This document shows, piece after piece, positions 28,607 to 38,699 of a stretch of 64,000 nucleotides of DNA (the stretch's first letter is position 1; every line of letters begins with the position of its first letter). Both the position numbers and the translations under genes were made by a program. The DNA lies in assembly GCA_049840435.1 (NCBI GenBank), contig JASGKY010000042.1, forward strand, positions 264,112 to 328,111, given 5' to 3'. The notes below the pieces were generated by a model. That model was not told where the DNA came from, did not search any database, and saw only the letters and a program-made list of their open reading frames with translations. Source of the DNA: JADLHS01 sp049840435. Lineage in GTDB: Bacteria > Verrucomicrobiota > Verrucomicrobiia > Limisphaerales > JADLHS01.

Positions 28607-29367
28607 GGAAGAGGAGTCGCAACATAGTCGAAGCCATATCGCTTTTCAATGGCGGTACGCAGCGGCAACGGGCGTGTGCTGCAATCGATCCCGCGGCGCT
28701 TCCGGAAGCGTATTGCGCTACGGAGTGAAAGACCTAGGTCCTCATTGGTCATAGCACCCGTGCCGTCGCGCAGCACGGTCTCGGTTTTCCCGCGGGCGAT
28801 GAATCCGTAAGGGGAAGGTCTGCGGTGGCATCGGAAGACGTCCGCCCGCAGATCGCAGCGCCACCTGTGCGGTTCTTGTCAGTGGCCTGCGCCGACATGC
28901 GTCCGTGTGCGAAAGATGTACCGGGTACAGTCATGTCCCAGAACGGGCCGCGGCGTGCATCGACATCGGGCGGCGCACTGAAAAGTCCCCTCGCAACCCT
29001 GCTGGTTTCGGCGCTGAGCCCCGCTGAGACAGGGCCACCAAGCACGCCCTGGCGCCCGAGCTGCGCGCGCGGAGCAGCGCAAAAAATCTGCAACTCCTCC
29101 ACTGAAACTACGTAATGCCTCAAGCTCGGGAGCTGCGCGGGCGCGTTACGCCGCCTGTGATGGCGGTCAAACCTGGCACTCACTTTGCTGTACGTACGGT
29201 TAACATCGTCCGATCGGTGCGAGCCGCCGTACTGGCTCGAAGTCGGAGTCACGTCATGCTGCCCGGGAGGGCGTTGGGCGCTTGGCAGCGTCGTACGGCT
29301 CTGGCTTTTTTACACCTATGGGGAATCGGACTTCGGATTAGCAACTTACCAAGCAGGAAGGTGCACC
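28607..29367. other. 760-base stretch without a convincing gene
   Basis: Open frames on both strands exist (for example 28749-29252, minus) but show no recognisable motif, signal peptide or ribosome site, and the codon pattern is what GC-rich DNA gives by chance. Part may be 5' leader of the DUF11 gene; part may be remnants broken by frameshifts. A short AT-richer segment CCTCATTGGTCATAG lies at 28740-28754. Confidence 0.5.
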
Positions 29368-32262
29368 GTGAACAAGAAGCGTTTATCTGGTTTCTCGAGA
29401 TGGGCAGGAATCGCTGCCGTGGCGACCTTGGGAGTGATGTCGGGGACTCCCCACACCGCTCACGCGGCCACCACCAACCGCTATGCTACCGACGACCACG
29501 GTAACTTCATGATGTTCGGTAACACCAGTGGCTTCGACTGCCGTGACAAGCAGGTGGAAAGGCCCGTGGTCGGTAACGTTCCTTATGACTTCGTTTTGGG
29601 ACTGTTTACCTGCAACAGACTCATTTTTGGTGATCAAGATAGCGGCATCGATCTGCTATGGCGCTCGCAGTACGCCAGCAGCGGAGCGGGCGCCGATGCG
29701 ACCATCTCCCCGTCGGAGTCGCGCTCGACCGCGATACTGGCGCTGCCCGCGGGAGCCAAGGTGGTGAAGGCGCGGCTGTACTGGGCGGCGCAGCGTAACG
29801 CCGGTCAGGGTCCCGGCACCTCGGTCAACTTCGATCGTCCGGGTGGCTTTGCGCGCACCATCCAGGGCGAAGCCGCCGCAGCCAAGAAGCTCACCATCAA
29901 CGGCCTCGATTATTATCAGAGCTCGACCGACGTCACGAGCCTCTTACAGGCCAACGGCAGCGGCGCCTACCGCGTGGGCAACATCCAGACCATCGACGTC
30001 CGCAACATCGATCTCGATGTCGGCTTCGTGGCGTGGAACATCGTCGTGTTCTATCACCTGGACAGTGAGCCGGTGCGCAACATGGCGCTGTTCGATGGCC
30101 TCGAGCGCGTCAGCACCACCCAGGGCAGCACCACCACGGTAAACCTGAACGGCTTTACCGTTCCCGCCAACGGCTTTTCGGCCAAGCTCGGCGTCATCGC
30201 CTACGAAGGTGACAACGACATCACCGGTGATCAGCTCAAGGTCAACGGCACCGCCGTCAGCAACACCTACAATCCGGTGAACAACTTCTTCAACCGGTCC
30301 AGCACCGTGCTAAATCAGCTGGCGCCGCGCACCGGTGATCTGCCGCAGATGTCGGGTCGGCCGTCGTCGATGTCGGGTTACGACTCGGACGTCATCGACA
30401 TCACCGGGCAGCTGACCCCGGGCATCACGTCGTTCCGGCTCGATGCCACGACTTCTGGTGATGAATACTTCCTGGGCGTGTTCGCCACCGCGGTGTCCAC
30501 CATCCGTCCGGTGTTTTCCAACACCGTAAAGACCGTCACCAACATCGATCGCAGCGATGGCCGCTTCCTGCCCGGCGATACGCTGGAGTACACCATCACC
30601 ACCACCAACACCGGTAACGACATCGGCAAGCTGGTGACGGTCACCGATGCGCTGCCCGCGGGTGTGACTTATAGGCCGGGTACGCTGGTGATCAAAACCG
30701 GCACCAACATGGGAACCAAGACCGATGCGGCCGACAACGATCAGGCGGAGTACGTAGCGGCCACCCGCACCGTCACCTTCCGCCTGGGAACCGGCGCCAA
30801 TGGCACGACGGGCGGCGACATGGCGGTGGATGCCACGGCTTCGGTGGCCTTTCGCGTCACCATCGATGCCAACGCCACCGGCACCATCGTCAACCAGGGC
30901 GCCGTAAGCTCGGTCGGCAAGACCGCGCAAGAGCAAGGCGCCACCACCCCGATTGTCTGGCCGAGCGGCAGCGGCGGCGGTGTGAACGTGGGGACACCAG
31001 TGGTCATCTCGACTTGCGCGACCAACGCCGACTGCCCGAACACGGCGCCGATCTGCGACCTCACCAAGGTGCCGCCGCAGTGCGTGTGCCGCATGGACTC
31101 GGACTGCATGGGCGGCCGCGTGTGCAGCCCCACCACCAAGCAGTGCGTCGAGTGTATTCCCGGCGCCGGCGGCATGTGTAATCCCAATGGCGCGGGTGGC
31201 TACTGTCTGCCCAACAACACCTGCGGCTGCCAGAGCTCGACCGACTGCGCGGGACGTGTCTGTGATACGAGCACCGGAACCTGTGCGGCGGTAAACACCG
31301 ACCTCTCCTTGACGCTGACGCGCACGCCCGCCGGCACGCTGATTCCGCCGGGCACGCCGCTCACCTATACGCTGACGGTGGCGAACAACGGCCAGGTGGC
31401 CATCAACGGCGCGACCATCGATGCTTCGCTGGCCCCGAACCTTCCCGGTGCCGCCTGGACCTGCATGGGTCAGGGGGGTGCAGTATGTCCGGCCGCGCAG
31501 GGCACGGCGCCGCTTTCCAGCCTGGTCAACGTGCCGGCCGGTGGCAAGCTGGTTTATACCTTCACCGCTACCACGTCTGCGGATCCGGTCAGCAGCACGC
31601 TGGATTTCACCGCCGCGATCACGCCGCCGCGCGGTTACGTCGATACCAATCCCGCCGACAACGTCGTCACCGACAGCTTGATCGTGGGCATCCCGCCGCT
31701 GGGTCCGGATCTCAGCATCACCGTGACGGAAGTTCCTTCCGAGACCGACAACTCGGTGGACTACATCATCCAGGTCACCAATCACGGCCCGGGCGTGGCG
31801 CCGGGAGCCACCGTGACCTACGACGTCCCGCCGGGCGCCGAGATCACCATCACGGCCGGCACGGACTGGAGCTGCGAGCGCACCAACAACAACGCGCAGG
31901 TGGTGTGCCGCAGCACCATGCCGATTCCGGTGGGTGATGCCTCGCCGATCCGCATCAACGTGAAGGGTGAGCCGGGCGCCACGACCCTGCCGGTGAACAT
32001 CTCGGTGACCGGCACCGATGGCACGGGCTCGCCGCTGTCGGATCCCAACCCGGCCGATAACACCATCATGCGCACCACCACGCTGGGGCAGTTCGGCCTG
32101 GCGGGTGGCGGTCTGTTTGGCTCGTGTGACTGCTCGCTGATCGGCAGCTCGGCACACCCGACTCCCAGCTCGCCGCTGTATGCCATCGCGGGACTGTTCG
32201 GTCTGGCCCTGCTCGTCCGCAGCGCCCGTCGTTCCCGTCAGCAAGCCAGCACTCGTAACTAG
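29368..32262 (+). CDS. large surface protein with DUF11 repeats, Cys-rich region and MYXO-CTERM-like tail
   Basis: Protein of 964 residues. The GTG at 29368 is chosen because AGGAAGG precedes it and a signal peptide follows (GIAAVATLGVMSGTPHTAHA). Residues about 40-370 form a beta-rich N-terminal region with KVVKARLYWAAQR. DUF11-type domains follow (GDTLEYTITTTNTGND; later GTPLTYTLTVANNGQVAI and NSVDYIIQVTNHGPGVAPG). Between them is a cysteine-rich stretch, residues about 547-644 (CATNADCPN, CVCRMDSDCMGG, CGCQSSTDCAGRVC). The C-terminus has CDC near residue 920, a hydrophobic helix and a basic end (RSARRSRQQ), the MYXO-CTERM layout. Probably displayed on the cell surface. Confidence 0.8.
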   Translation: MNKKRLSGFSRWAGIAAVATLGVMSGTPHTAHAATTNRYATDDHGNFMMFGNTSGFDCRDKQVERPVVGNVPYDFVLGLFTCNRLIFGDQDSGIDLLWRSQYASSGAGADATISPSESRSTAILALPAGAKVVKARLYWAAQRNAGQGPGTSVNFDRPGGFARTIQGEAAAAKKLTINGLDYYQSSTDVTSLLQANGSGAYRVGNIQTIDVRNIDLDVGFVAWNIVVFYHLDSEPVRNMALFDGLERVSTTQGSTTTVNLNGFTVPANGFSAKLGVIAYEGDNDITGDQLKVNGTAVSNTYNPVNNFFNRSSTVLNQLAPRTGDLPQMSGRPSSMSGYDSDVIDITGQLTPGITSFRLDATTSGDEYFLGVFATAVSTIRPVFSNTVKTVTNIDRSDGRFLPGDTLEYTITTTNTGNDIGKLVTVTDALPAGVTYRPGTLVIKTGTNMGTKTDAADNDQAEYVAATRTVTFRLGTGANGTTGGDMAVDATASVAFRVTIDANATGTIVNQGAVSSVGKTAQEQGATTPIVWPSGSGGGVNVGTPVVISTCATNADCPNTAPICDLTKVPPQCVCRMDSDCMGGRVCSPTTKQCVECIPGAGGMCNPNGAGGYCLPNNTCGCQSSTDCAGRVCDTSTGTCAAVNTDLSLTLTRTPAGTLIPPGTPLTYTLTVANNGQVAINGATIDASLAPNLPGAAWTCMGQGGAVCPAAQGTAPLSSLVNVPAGGKLVYTFTATTSADPVSSTLDFTAAITPPRGYVDTNPADNVVTDSLIVGIPPLGPDLSITVTEVPSETDNSVDYIIQVTNHGPGVAPGATVTYDVPPGAEITITAGTDWSCERTNNNAQVVCRSTMPIPVGDASPIRINVKGEPGATTLPVNISVTGTDGTGSPLSDPNPADNTIMRTTTLGQFGLAGGGLFGSCDCSLIGSSAHPTPSSPLYAIAGLFGLALLVRSARRSRQQASTRN

Positions 32263-32379
32263 AGCTCTCTTTTCTCAACCCAACTCAAACCCTGGCCCGA
32301 GCGGGCGCCCTTCGCGATGTTGCGACATCGTGCCGGGCGTCCTCTTGACCGCCTGACAAAATGAAGAGAGGAAAACCGC

Positions 32380-34392
32380 ATGCGCCCAATTCGTAGTTAT
32401 CTGTGCGCACTTACGCTGGGCCTGGCGTCGCTTACGCTGGCCCAGCCGGCCGAGGCGCAGAATCAAGGCTTCACCGTCAATCGCTACGATCCCACCACCG
32501 CGGGTGAGTGGTCGTTCTGGGTGGATCATCCGTGGTACTCCAAGACGCGCTACTTCGCCGCCGGCATCACGCTGAACTACGCGCACGATCCGCTGGTGTT
32601 CGGTCGCATCAACGGCAGCGGCTTCGAAGCAACGCGCTCGGTGATCGAGCATCAGCTGCTGGGTCACGTGGACATCGCGGGCTCGTTCCTCGATCGGGTC
32701 ACCCTCAATCTCTCGCTGCCCATCACGCTGCTCGAGCGCGGCAACGCCAGCGCTGGCGTGACGCCGACCGAAGGTGTGGGCATGGGCGATCCGCGCCTCG
32801 GCTTCATGATTCGCCTGTATGGTCAGCCGGATGAGAGCGCGTTTTCAATAAGCTTCGGCTCAAACTTCTACATTCCGCTGCGCGCGCTGACCGGGGACAC
32901 CAGCGCCATCACCCCGACCTCCAGTGACAGCGGCTTTCGTTTCCTGCCCAAGGTGGTACTCGGCGACCTGGCCCATCACGTGCGCTGGTCGTTCGTGGGG
33001 GCGTTCCTCTACCGTCCCACCGCGGTGATCGGCACCACCAGCAATCCCGATGGCAGCACCACGGGGCCCGAGCTGCAGCTGGGCGCACTGGTGCAGTACG
33101 CCGACACGCAGCGCCGCTTCGCCATCGGTCCCGAGCTGATGCTGGCGACCGTGGTGACCGAAAAGCCGTTCAGCCGCGACTACACCAGCCTCGAACTTCT
33201 GCTCGGCGCGCACTACAACGTCGCCAATCAGGTGCAGCTGGGCCTGGCCGGAGGACTCGGCGCGCTGCGCCAGCCGGGAACTCCCGATGGTCGTGTGCTG
33301 CTGCGTGTGGCATACGCGCCGATCCGCAAAGCGCCCACCGCGCACGATCGTGATGGCGATGGAATTTCCGACAGCGAAGACATCTGCCCCGATGATCCCG
33401 CCGGCCGTTATCCCGATCCCGAGCGCCGCGGCTGTCCGCTGAGCGATCGTGATAAAGACGGCGTGTTCGATCGCGACGATCTATGTCCTGACGTACCCAA
33501 AGGGCCAACTCCGGATCCCGAGCGCAAAGGCTGCCCGCTGGGCGACCGCGACGGCGACGGCGTATCCGATCGCGACGATATCTGCCCCGATGAAGCGCAG
33601 GGCAACAATCCCGATCCGGAAAAGCGCGGCTGCCCACTGCGTGACCGCGACAAGGACACCGTGTTCGATCGCGACGACCTGTGCCCCGACGTACCGCAGG
33701 GTCCCGTGCCCGATCCGCAGCGCAAGGGCTGCCCGGCCGGTGATCGTGACAAGGACGGCGTGCTCGATCCGCTGGATGCTTGCCCCGACACGCCGGCGGG
33801 CCTCAACCCGGATCCGGAGCGTCCCGGCTGCCCGGCATCGGACCGCGATCACGATCAGGTGCCCGACCGCGTGGATGCTTGCCCCGACAAGCCCGGCGCG
33901 CCACATCCGGATCCGAAAAAGAACGGCTGCCCGAGCCTGATCGAGATCAAGAACGGCATGCTGGTGATCTTGAAGCCGGTGTTTTTCGCCACCAACAAAG
34001 ACGAGATCCTGCCGCAGAGCTTCCCGGTGCTGCAGGCCGTGGCGGATGCGCTCTTGGCAACGGCTTCGATCAAAAAGATCTCGATCGAAGGCCACACCGA
34101 CAACCGCGGCAAGGCCGACTACAACACCGAGCTGTCTGACCGCCGCGCGCAGAGCGTCGTGCGCTGGCTGTCGCAGCACAGCATCGCGGCCGACCGCATG
34201 AGCGCCAAGGGCTTTGGCCCCGCGCGACCGGTCGCCAACAACGGCACCGCCAAGGGTCGCGCCGCCAACCGCCGGGTCGACTTCGTCATCGTGGATCCGC
34301 CGCAAGCGGTGGGCATCCCCAGCGGACCCGTCGAAGCGCCGGTGATCATCGACCACGCTGGCAAGGGCGGCGGCAAGAAGCGCACGAAGTAG
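32380..34392 (+). CDS. OmpA-family outer membrane protein with six TSP3 repeats
   Basis: Protein of 670 residues, signal peptide MRPIRSYLCALTLGLASLTLA, ribosome site AGAGGAA. Residues about 25-320 look like an outer-membrane beta barrel (alternating aromatic and polar strands). Six calcium-binding thrombospondin type 3 repeats follow (DRDGDGISDSEDICPDD pattern, each about 33 residues). The OmpA peptidoglycan-binding domain is at residues about 525-650, with IEGHTDNRGKADYNTELSDRRA and NRRVDFVI. Links outer membrane to cell wall. Encoded 117 bases after the DUF11 surface protein on the same strand. Confidence 0.88.
   Translation: MRPIRSYLCALTLGLASLTLAQPAEAQNQGFTVNRYDPTTAGEWSFWVDHPWYSKTRYFAAGITLNYAHDPLVFGRINGSGFEATRSVIEHQLLGHVDIAGSFLDRVTLNLSLPITLLERGNASAGVTPTEGVGMGDPRLGFMIRLYGQPDESAFSISFGSNFYIPLRALTGDTSAITPTSSDSGFRFLPKVVLGDLAHHVRWSFVGAFLYRPTAVIGTTSNPDGSTTGPELQLGALVQYADTQRRFAIGPELMLATVVTEKPFSRDYTSLELLLGAHYNVANQVQLGLAGGLGALRQPGTPDGRVLLRVAYAPIRKAPTAHDRDGDGISDSEDICPDDPAGRYPDPERRGCPLSDRDKDGVFDRDDLCPDVPKGPTPDPERKGCPLGDRDGDGVSDRDDICPDEAQGNNPDPEKRGCPLRDRDKDTVFDRDDLCPDVPQGPVPDPQRKGCPAGDRDKDGVLDPLDACPDTPAGLNPDPERPGCPASDRDHDQVPDRVDACPDKPGAPHPDPKKNGCPSLIEIKNGMLVILKPVFFATNKDEILPQSFPVLQAVADALLATASIKKISIEGHTDNRGKADYNTELSDRRAQSVVRWLSQHSIAADRMSAKGFGPARPVANNGTAKGRAANRRVDFVIVDPPQAVGIPSGPVEAPVIIDHAGKGGGKKRTK
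33346..33933 (+). repeat. six tandem units encoding TSP3 repeats
   Basis: 588 bases made of six related in-frame units of about 98 bases each. Each encodes a DRDxDG Asp-rich loop, a CPD motif and a PDPxxxGCP end. The first four units are closest to each other; the last two have diverged. Confidence 0.85.
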
Positions 34393-34405
34393 TTCGCCCT
34401 GAAGC

Positions 34406-34435
34406 GCCGCGCCGGACTCGTGGTTTCGGCGCGGC
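34406..34435 (+). terminator. GC hairpin after the OmpA gene
   Basis: 9-bp perfect stem GCCGCGCCG / CGGCGCGGC with a 12-base loop, beginning 14 bases after the stop. It is followed by pyrimidines (TCCTCCC) rather than a T-run, so termination is plausible but unproven. Confidence 0.4.
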
Positions 34436-34652
34436 TCCTCCCCTCCTGCAGCCTACTGCTGCTCGTCCCCCTCATTCATTTCTCGATGCAACTACGGGAT
34501 GATTTTCCCGATGGTAAGGCGCAACGCGTAACCTATTGGTCATAGGGTAATCGCTGTGAGAAATTTGCCGCAGACGACCCGCGGAGCAGCAAAGTCCAGG
34601 CACGAATCAGCACCTGCCCTGCGGAACTCGTGGCCCCTGTCCTGCGGCTCCG

Positions 34653-37600
34653 CTATTCGTAGCCGCCTTTGAAGACTTGTTTGCGGTCGAGTACCCGCAG
34701 AGCGAACCGCGACTTGAGCTGGGCCTCTTCTTCCGGCGTCAGCGTACCAAACAGGGCGATGGTCAGCGCCGCGGGATGAAGATACTTCTGCGCCACCCGC
34801 AAGACCTCTGCCGGCGTTACTTGGGCCATCGCCGCGAGCTTCTGGCGATCATAATCCCACGGCCGATCCTCCAACTCGTAAAGCATGATGCGACTTACGT
34901 TGGCAGCGGGGCTGGCGTAGTGAAACGGTAGATAGCTGTTGCGGCGCTGCAGCTGGGCATCGATCTCGGCCTGCGACACAGCGACGGTGCGCAGGCGTTC
35001 CAGCTCTTGCAGCACGCAGTCGATCGAGCGTAACACCCGAGCCGAGCGAGTCTGATATTCGATACGCAGCTGCCCCGGCACGCCAGGGCGACCTTCGTGC
35101 GCAAGCGCTGCCCCGATGCTGTAGGTAAGTCCCTCTTCCTGACGCAGGCGCGCCATCAAGCGCGACTGCAGGTCGCCGGAATCGAGCAGGTTTTTCAGCA
35201 CCGCCAGCGCCGCGTGATCCGCCTCGGGCGCAGTACGATCCACGGCCAGCTGCTGCACCAGCGTTACCGCAACCCCGGGGACGGCACGACGCACCAGGAA
35301 CGCACCGGGAAACGTACGCACCGGACGGACGAGATCCACGCGGCGCGAGTCCTCGGCACGCCGCCACGCACCCAGCGTACTCTCGATGCGCGCGGCCAGC
35401 GCACGCTTGTCGAAGTCACCTACCGCAGCGATGTACAGGTTGTCGCGCCCGAGATATCGTCGCCACAGCCGGCGCACCTGATAAGGCCAAGTGGTCAGCA
35501 GCAGCTGCCACTTGCCGGGCACGTACCCCAGGCGCGGATCGTCGCCAGCCAAGACGTGGCTTGCGACCTGGTTGGCTCCGGACTCGAGGTTCTCGCCGCG
35601 CATCCGCATGGTGCTGAGGTAACCAAACTTGGCGCCCCACGTCGAAAACTCGCCAATCCGCGGTGACTTGAGGACGTCCAGCGCAACATCGTACGCTGCA
35701 GCAAAGCTTTGCGCGGGGGCAAAAAACTTTGCTTCACTCAAGGTCTCGCCGAGGGAAATGTCGAACCTCATACCAAGCTCACGCTCACGCTCTTGCAAGG
35801 CCGCGGCAGAGAGCCGCGTGGTGCCACCATGACTCAAAAGCGAGCTGGCGACCTGGTAAGCCGCGAGATCTTTCAGCGGCGCTGAGTTTACGCCGCCGCG
35901 CCAGGCAAAGTGCAGCGACACCGCGGGCTTGCTGTGATCTTCTTGTAGAAACAGTGTGATTCCTGAAGGCAGGACGATGCGCTCGATTTCTTTGCCGACG
36001 GTCGGGCTGCGGCCCGCGGGTACTGGCGCAGCTTGCAGCTCGGCCAGCGCCGCGGTAAACGCCGCTGACTGCGGCTTTTCTGCAGCCGCTTTGACAGCGG
36101 ATTTCGTGGCAGCGACCGGCCCTGCCGCGGCAACAACGGACGGTGCATTTTTGGCCGGCCGGCGTAGCTCGGCTACGTTTTTATGATCCGCGCGAAGGTA
36201 GCGGCGCGCGACTTCCTGCACCTCGACCGCCGTCACGCTGGCGATACGGCGCGGGTAGTCGTGTAGCGCGCTGGTGTCGCCCGTAGTCATCACTTCCTCT
36301 GTGACACGGTGGGCCAGCTGGAGATCATCATCGAGTCCCGGCAGGAAGCTGTTCTGCAGATCCAGCTTGGCGCGCGCGAGCTCCCAGGGCGCGACGCCAC
36401 GCTCCTGCAGCCGGCGAATCGTGCGCGCCACTGCGGACTCTTTCTGGCTTGCCACCCAGCGTCCCGGATCCGGATAGACACCGACCATGAAGTACCCAGC
36501 GCTGGCCAGCACCGTATGTTGGGCGTAGGCGGACAACCCATCGCGGGAAAAACGCGAGCGGTTCATCACGCTAAGAACCTGCGCTACGATGTCCAGCGCA
36601 TACTGATCCGGATGGCCCTTGGGCACGGTAGGCCAGCCGATATAAAGCCGCGGTGTGGCATCCACCTCGATGACCCGGCGCCGCTCGCCGTGCTGCTCGG
36701 GCTCGGGAGTGAGGTGGCGCGGTATCGCCGGTCCGTTCTGCCACGGACCGAGGTACTTTTTGGCCAGCCGCTCGACTTCTGCTGGCTGCACGTCGCCGAC
36801 CAGCACCAGCGCGCAGTGCGCCGGCGCATAATGCGTACGGAAGTAGGCGCGGGCATCGTCGCGATGGAGCTGCTCGAGGTCTCCTGGCCAGCCGACGATT
36901 GGTGTGCCGTAGGGATGCGCAGAAAACAGCATCGCGTTCAGCGCTTCGTACAGCATGGCACCAGGCTGCGTATCCGCGCCCCGCCGCCGCTCTTCGCGCA
37001 CGACATCCCGCTCGGTATAAAAGTCACGAAATACCGGGTGCAGCAAGCGGTCGCTTTCCAGACGGAACCACAGCTCCAGGCGGCTCGCCGGAAGCTGCAC
37101 GACGTAGGACGTATAGTCCTTGCCGGTAAACGCGTTCTTGCTGCGTGAGCCGCTGCGGTCGAGCAGCAGATCGAACTCGTCGCGCGCCACCAGCCCACGA
37201 TACTCGCTGGTCACGGCGTGGATCTCCGCGGTCTGCTGCGCGATACGCGCTTGCTGTTGCTGGCGCCCGGCGTCGTCAGCGGACGGCCGCAGGCGCTGCG
37301 CATTACGTTCGTTGTCCAGCACGCGCCACAGATCGTCGAGGCGTGCGGCCAGCACCGCTTCGCGCTGGGGATCGAGGGCACCAAGGTCGCGCGTGCCGGT
37401 GAACATCATGTGCTCGAGCAGATGGGCGATGCCGCTTTTGCCACGCGGATCATCCGCTGCCCCCACGTCAAAGCCATACACCGCGGCAAAAGTAGGAGAA
37501 GTATGGCGCGGCACGACGAAGATACGCAGGCCATTTTCCAGCCGCAGTTCGTGAATCGGCGGCGGTGGAATGCGCAGCGGCGCTGCCGTTGGTGGCAGGA

Positions 37601-37688
37601 TGCGGGTACAGGCCCCAAGCGCTCCCACGGCGAGACAAAACAGCACCGCCCTCAAGCGAAAAAACCCAGCGTGCAGACGCAAATCCAC
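34653..37688 (-). CDS. M16-family zinc peptidase, lipoprotein
   Basis: Protein of 1011 residues with tandem M16 halves. The lipobox LGAC puts the lipidated cysteine at residue 27. The inverted zinc motif is H89-L-L-E-H93, and the third ligand is probably in VREERR near residue 232. About 65 residues more than usual lie between them, including a Gln-rich coiled stretch (residues 120-165). The second half (from about residue 560) starts RIVLPSGITLFLQEDHSKP and lacks the zinc motif, as normal for the inactive lobe. It should degrade peptides in the periplasm or at the outer membrane. Confidence 0.88.
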   Translation of the reverse strand: MDLRLHAGFFRLRAVLFCLAVGALGACTRILPPTAAPLRIPPPPIHELRLENGLRIFVVPRHTSPTFAAVYGFDVGAADDPRGKSGIAHLLEHMMFTGTRDLGALDPQREAVLAARLDDLWRVLDNERNAQRLRPSADDAGRQQQQARIAQQTAEIHAVTSEYRGLVARDEFDLLLDRSGSRSKNAFTGKDYTSYVVQLPASRLELWFRLESDRLLHPVFRDFYTERDVVREERRRGADTQPGAMLYEALNAMLFSAHPYGTPIVGWPGDLEQLHRDDARAYFRTHYAPAHCALVLVGDVQPAEVERLAKKYLGPWQNGPAIPRHLTPEPEQHGERRRVIEVDATPRLYIGWPTVPKGHPDQYALDIVAQVLSVMNRSRFSRDGLSAYAQHTVLASAGYFMVGVYPDPGRWVASQKESAVARTIRRLQERGVAPWELARAKLDLQNSFLPGLDDDLQLAHRVTEEVMTTGDTSALHDYPRRIASVTAVEVQEVARRYLRADHKNVAELRRPAKNAPSVVAAAGPVAATKSAVKAAAEKPQSAAFTAALAELQAAPVPAGRSPTVGKEIERIVLPSGITLFLQEDHSKPAVSLHFAWRGGVNSAPLKDLAAYQVASSLLSHGGTTRLSAAALQERERELGMRFDISLGETLSEAKFFAPAQSFAAAYDVALDVLKSPRIGEFSTWGAKFGYLSTMRMRGENLESGANQVASHVLAGDDPRLGYVPGKWQLLLTTWPYQVRRLWRRYLGRDNLYIAAVGDFDKRALAARIESTLGAWRRAEDSRRVDLVRPVRTFPGAFLVRRAVPGVAVTLVQQLAVDRTAPEADHAALAVLKNLLDSGDLQSRLMARLRQEEGLTYSIGAALAHEGRPGVPGQLRIEYQTRSARVLRSIDCVLQELERLRTVAVSQAEIDAQLQRRNSYLPFHYASPAANVSRIMLYELEDRPWDYDRQKLAAMAQVTPAEVLRVAQKYLHPAALTIALFGTLTPEEEAQLKSRFALRVLDRKQVFKGGYE

Positions 37689-37862
37689 GATCTCCGATTT
37701 CAGGTAACCGCTACAACTTACGAACTTCGCGCTTTATTCCACGCTGCTTGGGTACGCGGCAGCTGCTCGTGGATATGACAGCTTCCGTATTCATGTTCGC
37801 GGCCGGTAGAAGTTTTTGCGCCGTGTCCCCATCGGTACGTGAATTTCTATATAGTACGCTGA

Positions 37863-38699
37863 ATGAACCGCGCACGATCGAGCCAGCGATGGCTACAGAC
37901 TGCTCTCTTGTTTTTTTTGCTGGCGCTGACCCGGCTTGCGACGGCGCAGACGGAAGCCGCACCACTGCAAGCCCCCGCCGGGCCGACTGAACCCACGTTC
38001 CAAGATTCTTTGAATCAGGCCTACGAGCTCCTGCAGCGGGGTGAGCCCGCGCGGGCCGTCGTGCTGCTGGAACAGCTACAACGGCAGCGCTCCGATGCCA
38101 GCCTGTTTTACGCGCTGGGTATGGCCTACGCCGCCAACAACCAGCCCACACTTGCGGCGGGCAGTCTGGAACGATTTTTCGGCGGCGCCGATGCGGCGAG
38201 TGCCCCCCCTGACGTGCAGGTGGCGGCGCAGCGGCAGCTGACCGACTACCAGCGTCAGCTCAGCCGCCTGAGTGTCACCTTCGTACTGCTGCCCAGGGCC
38301 GTTCCCGCCACCTTGTATCTGAACGGTCAGCTCGCCGCAGAGCTGCGCGATGGTGCGGTGCCGCCGACGCTGTGGTTGTTGCCGGGCACCTACCAAGTTC
38401 TGCTCAGCGCACCGGGTGCACGCACCTATCAAACGAAGCTCGAGCTGCAGCCCGGGGAGCTGCGCCAGCTGGTCGGCAGCCTGGAAGAGGATCAAAGGCC
38501 GCTACCGCTGATTCCCGGGACCGTCGGGCCGCCGTGGAACGCAAAAAAGGCGACGTCCACTATCCGCAAAGTCTTGATCGGAACGGGAATCGCCGTGGGC
38601 ACACTCCTGGTCGCGGGAATCGTCACGGCTGCCGTGGTAGTCGCCACTTCGGATGGCAGTAGCTCGAGCCATCATCATCATCACTTCGACTTCGACTAA
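37863..38699 (+). CDS. exported TPR/PEGA-domain protein with C-terminal anchor and His tail
   Basis: Protein of 278 residues. Signal peptide (LQTALLFFLLALTRLATA); TPR-like helices at residues about 40-100 (SLNQAYELLQRGEPARAVVLL and SLFYALGMAYAANNQP); a PEGA-like beta domain at about 140-200 (VPATLYLNGQLAAEL, LLPGTYQVLLSAPG); a membrane helix at about 238-262 (VLIGTGIAVGTLLVAGIVTAA); then SSSSHHHHHFDFD. PEGA proteins with this layout are common in Myxococcota. The five histidines are native sequence and could bind metal. It precedes the LysM-FecR gene on the same strand. Confidence 0.7.
   Translation: MNRARSSQRWLQTALLFFLLALTRLATAQTEAAPLQAPAGPTEPTFQDSLNQAYELLQRGEPARAVVLLEQLQRQRSDASLFYALGMAYAANNQPTLAAGSLERFFGGADAASAPPDVQVAAQRQLTDYQRQLSRLSVTFVLLPRAVPATLYLNGQLAAELRDGAVPPTLWLLPGTYQVLLSAPGARTYQTKLELQPGELRQLVGSLEEDQRPLPLIPGTVGPPWNAKKATSTIRKVLIGTGIAVGTLLVAGIVTAAVVVATSDGSSSSHHHHHFDFD

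Noticed and set aside
30310..32244. 644-codon open frame antisense to the DUF11 protein
   Set aside because: His/Arg/Gly-rich product typical of the complement of GC-rich coding sequence; the sense frame has signal peptide, domains and sorting tail.
33346..33933. Tandem repeat considered as a CRISPR-like array
   Set aside because: Period is in frame, repeats encode TSP3 motifs, and there are no unique spacers.
38675..38695. HHHHH near the end of the PEGA protein, resembling an expression tag
   Set aside because: Five histidines followed by FDFD in natural codons and genomic context; no vector sequence around it.
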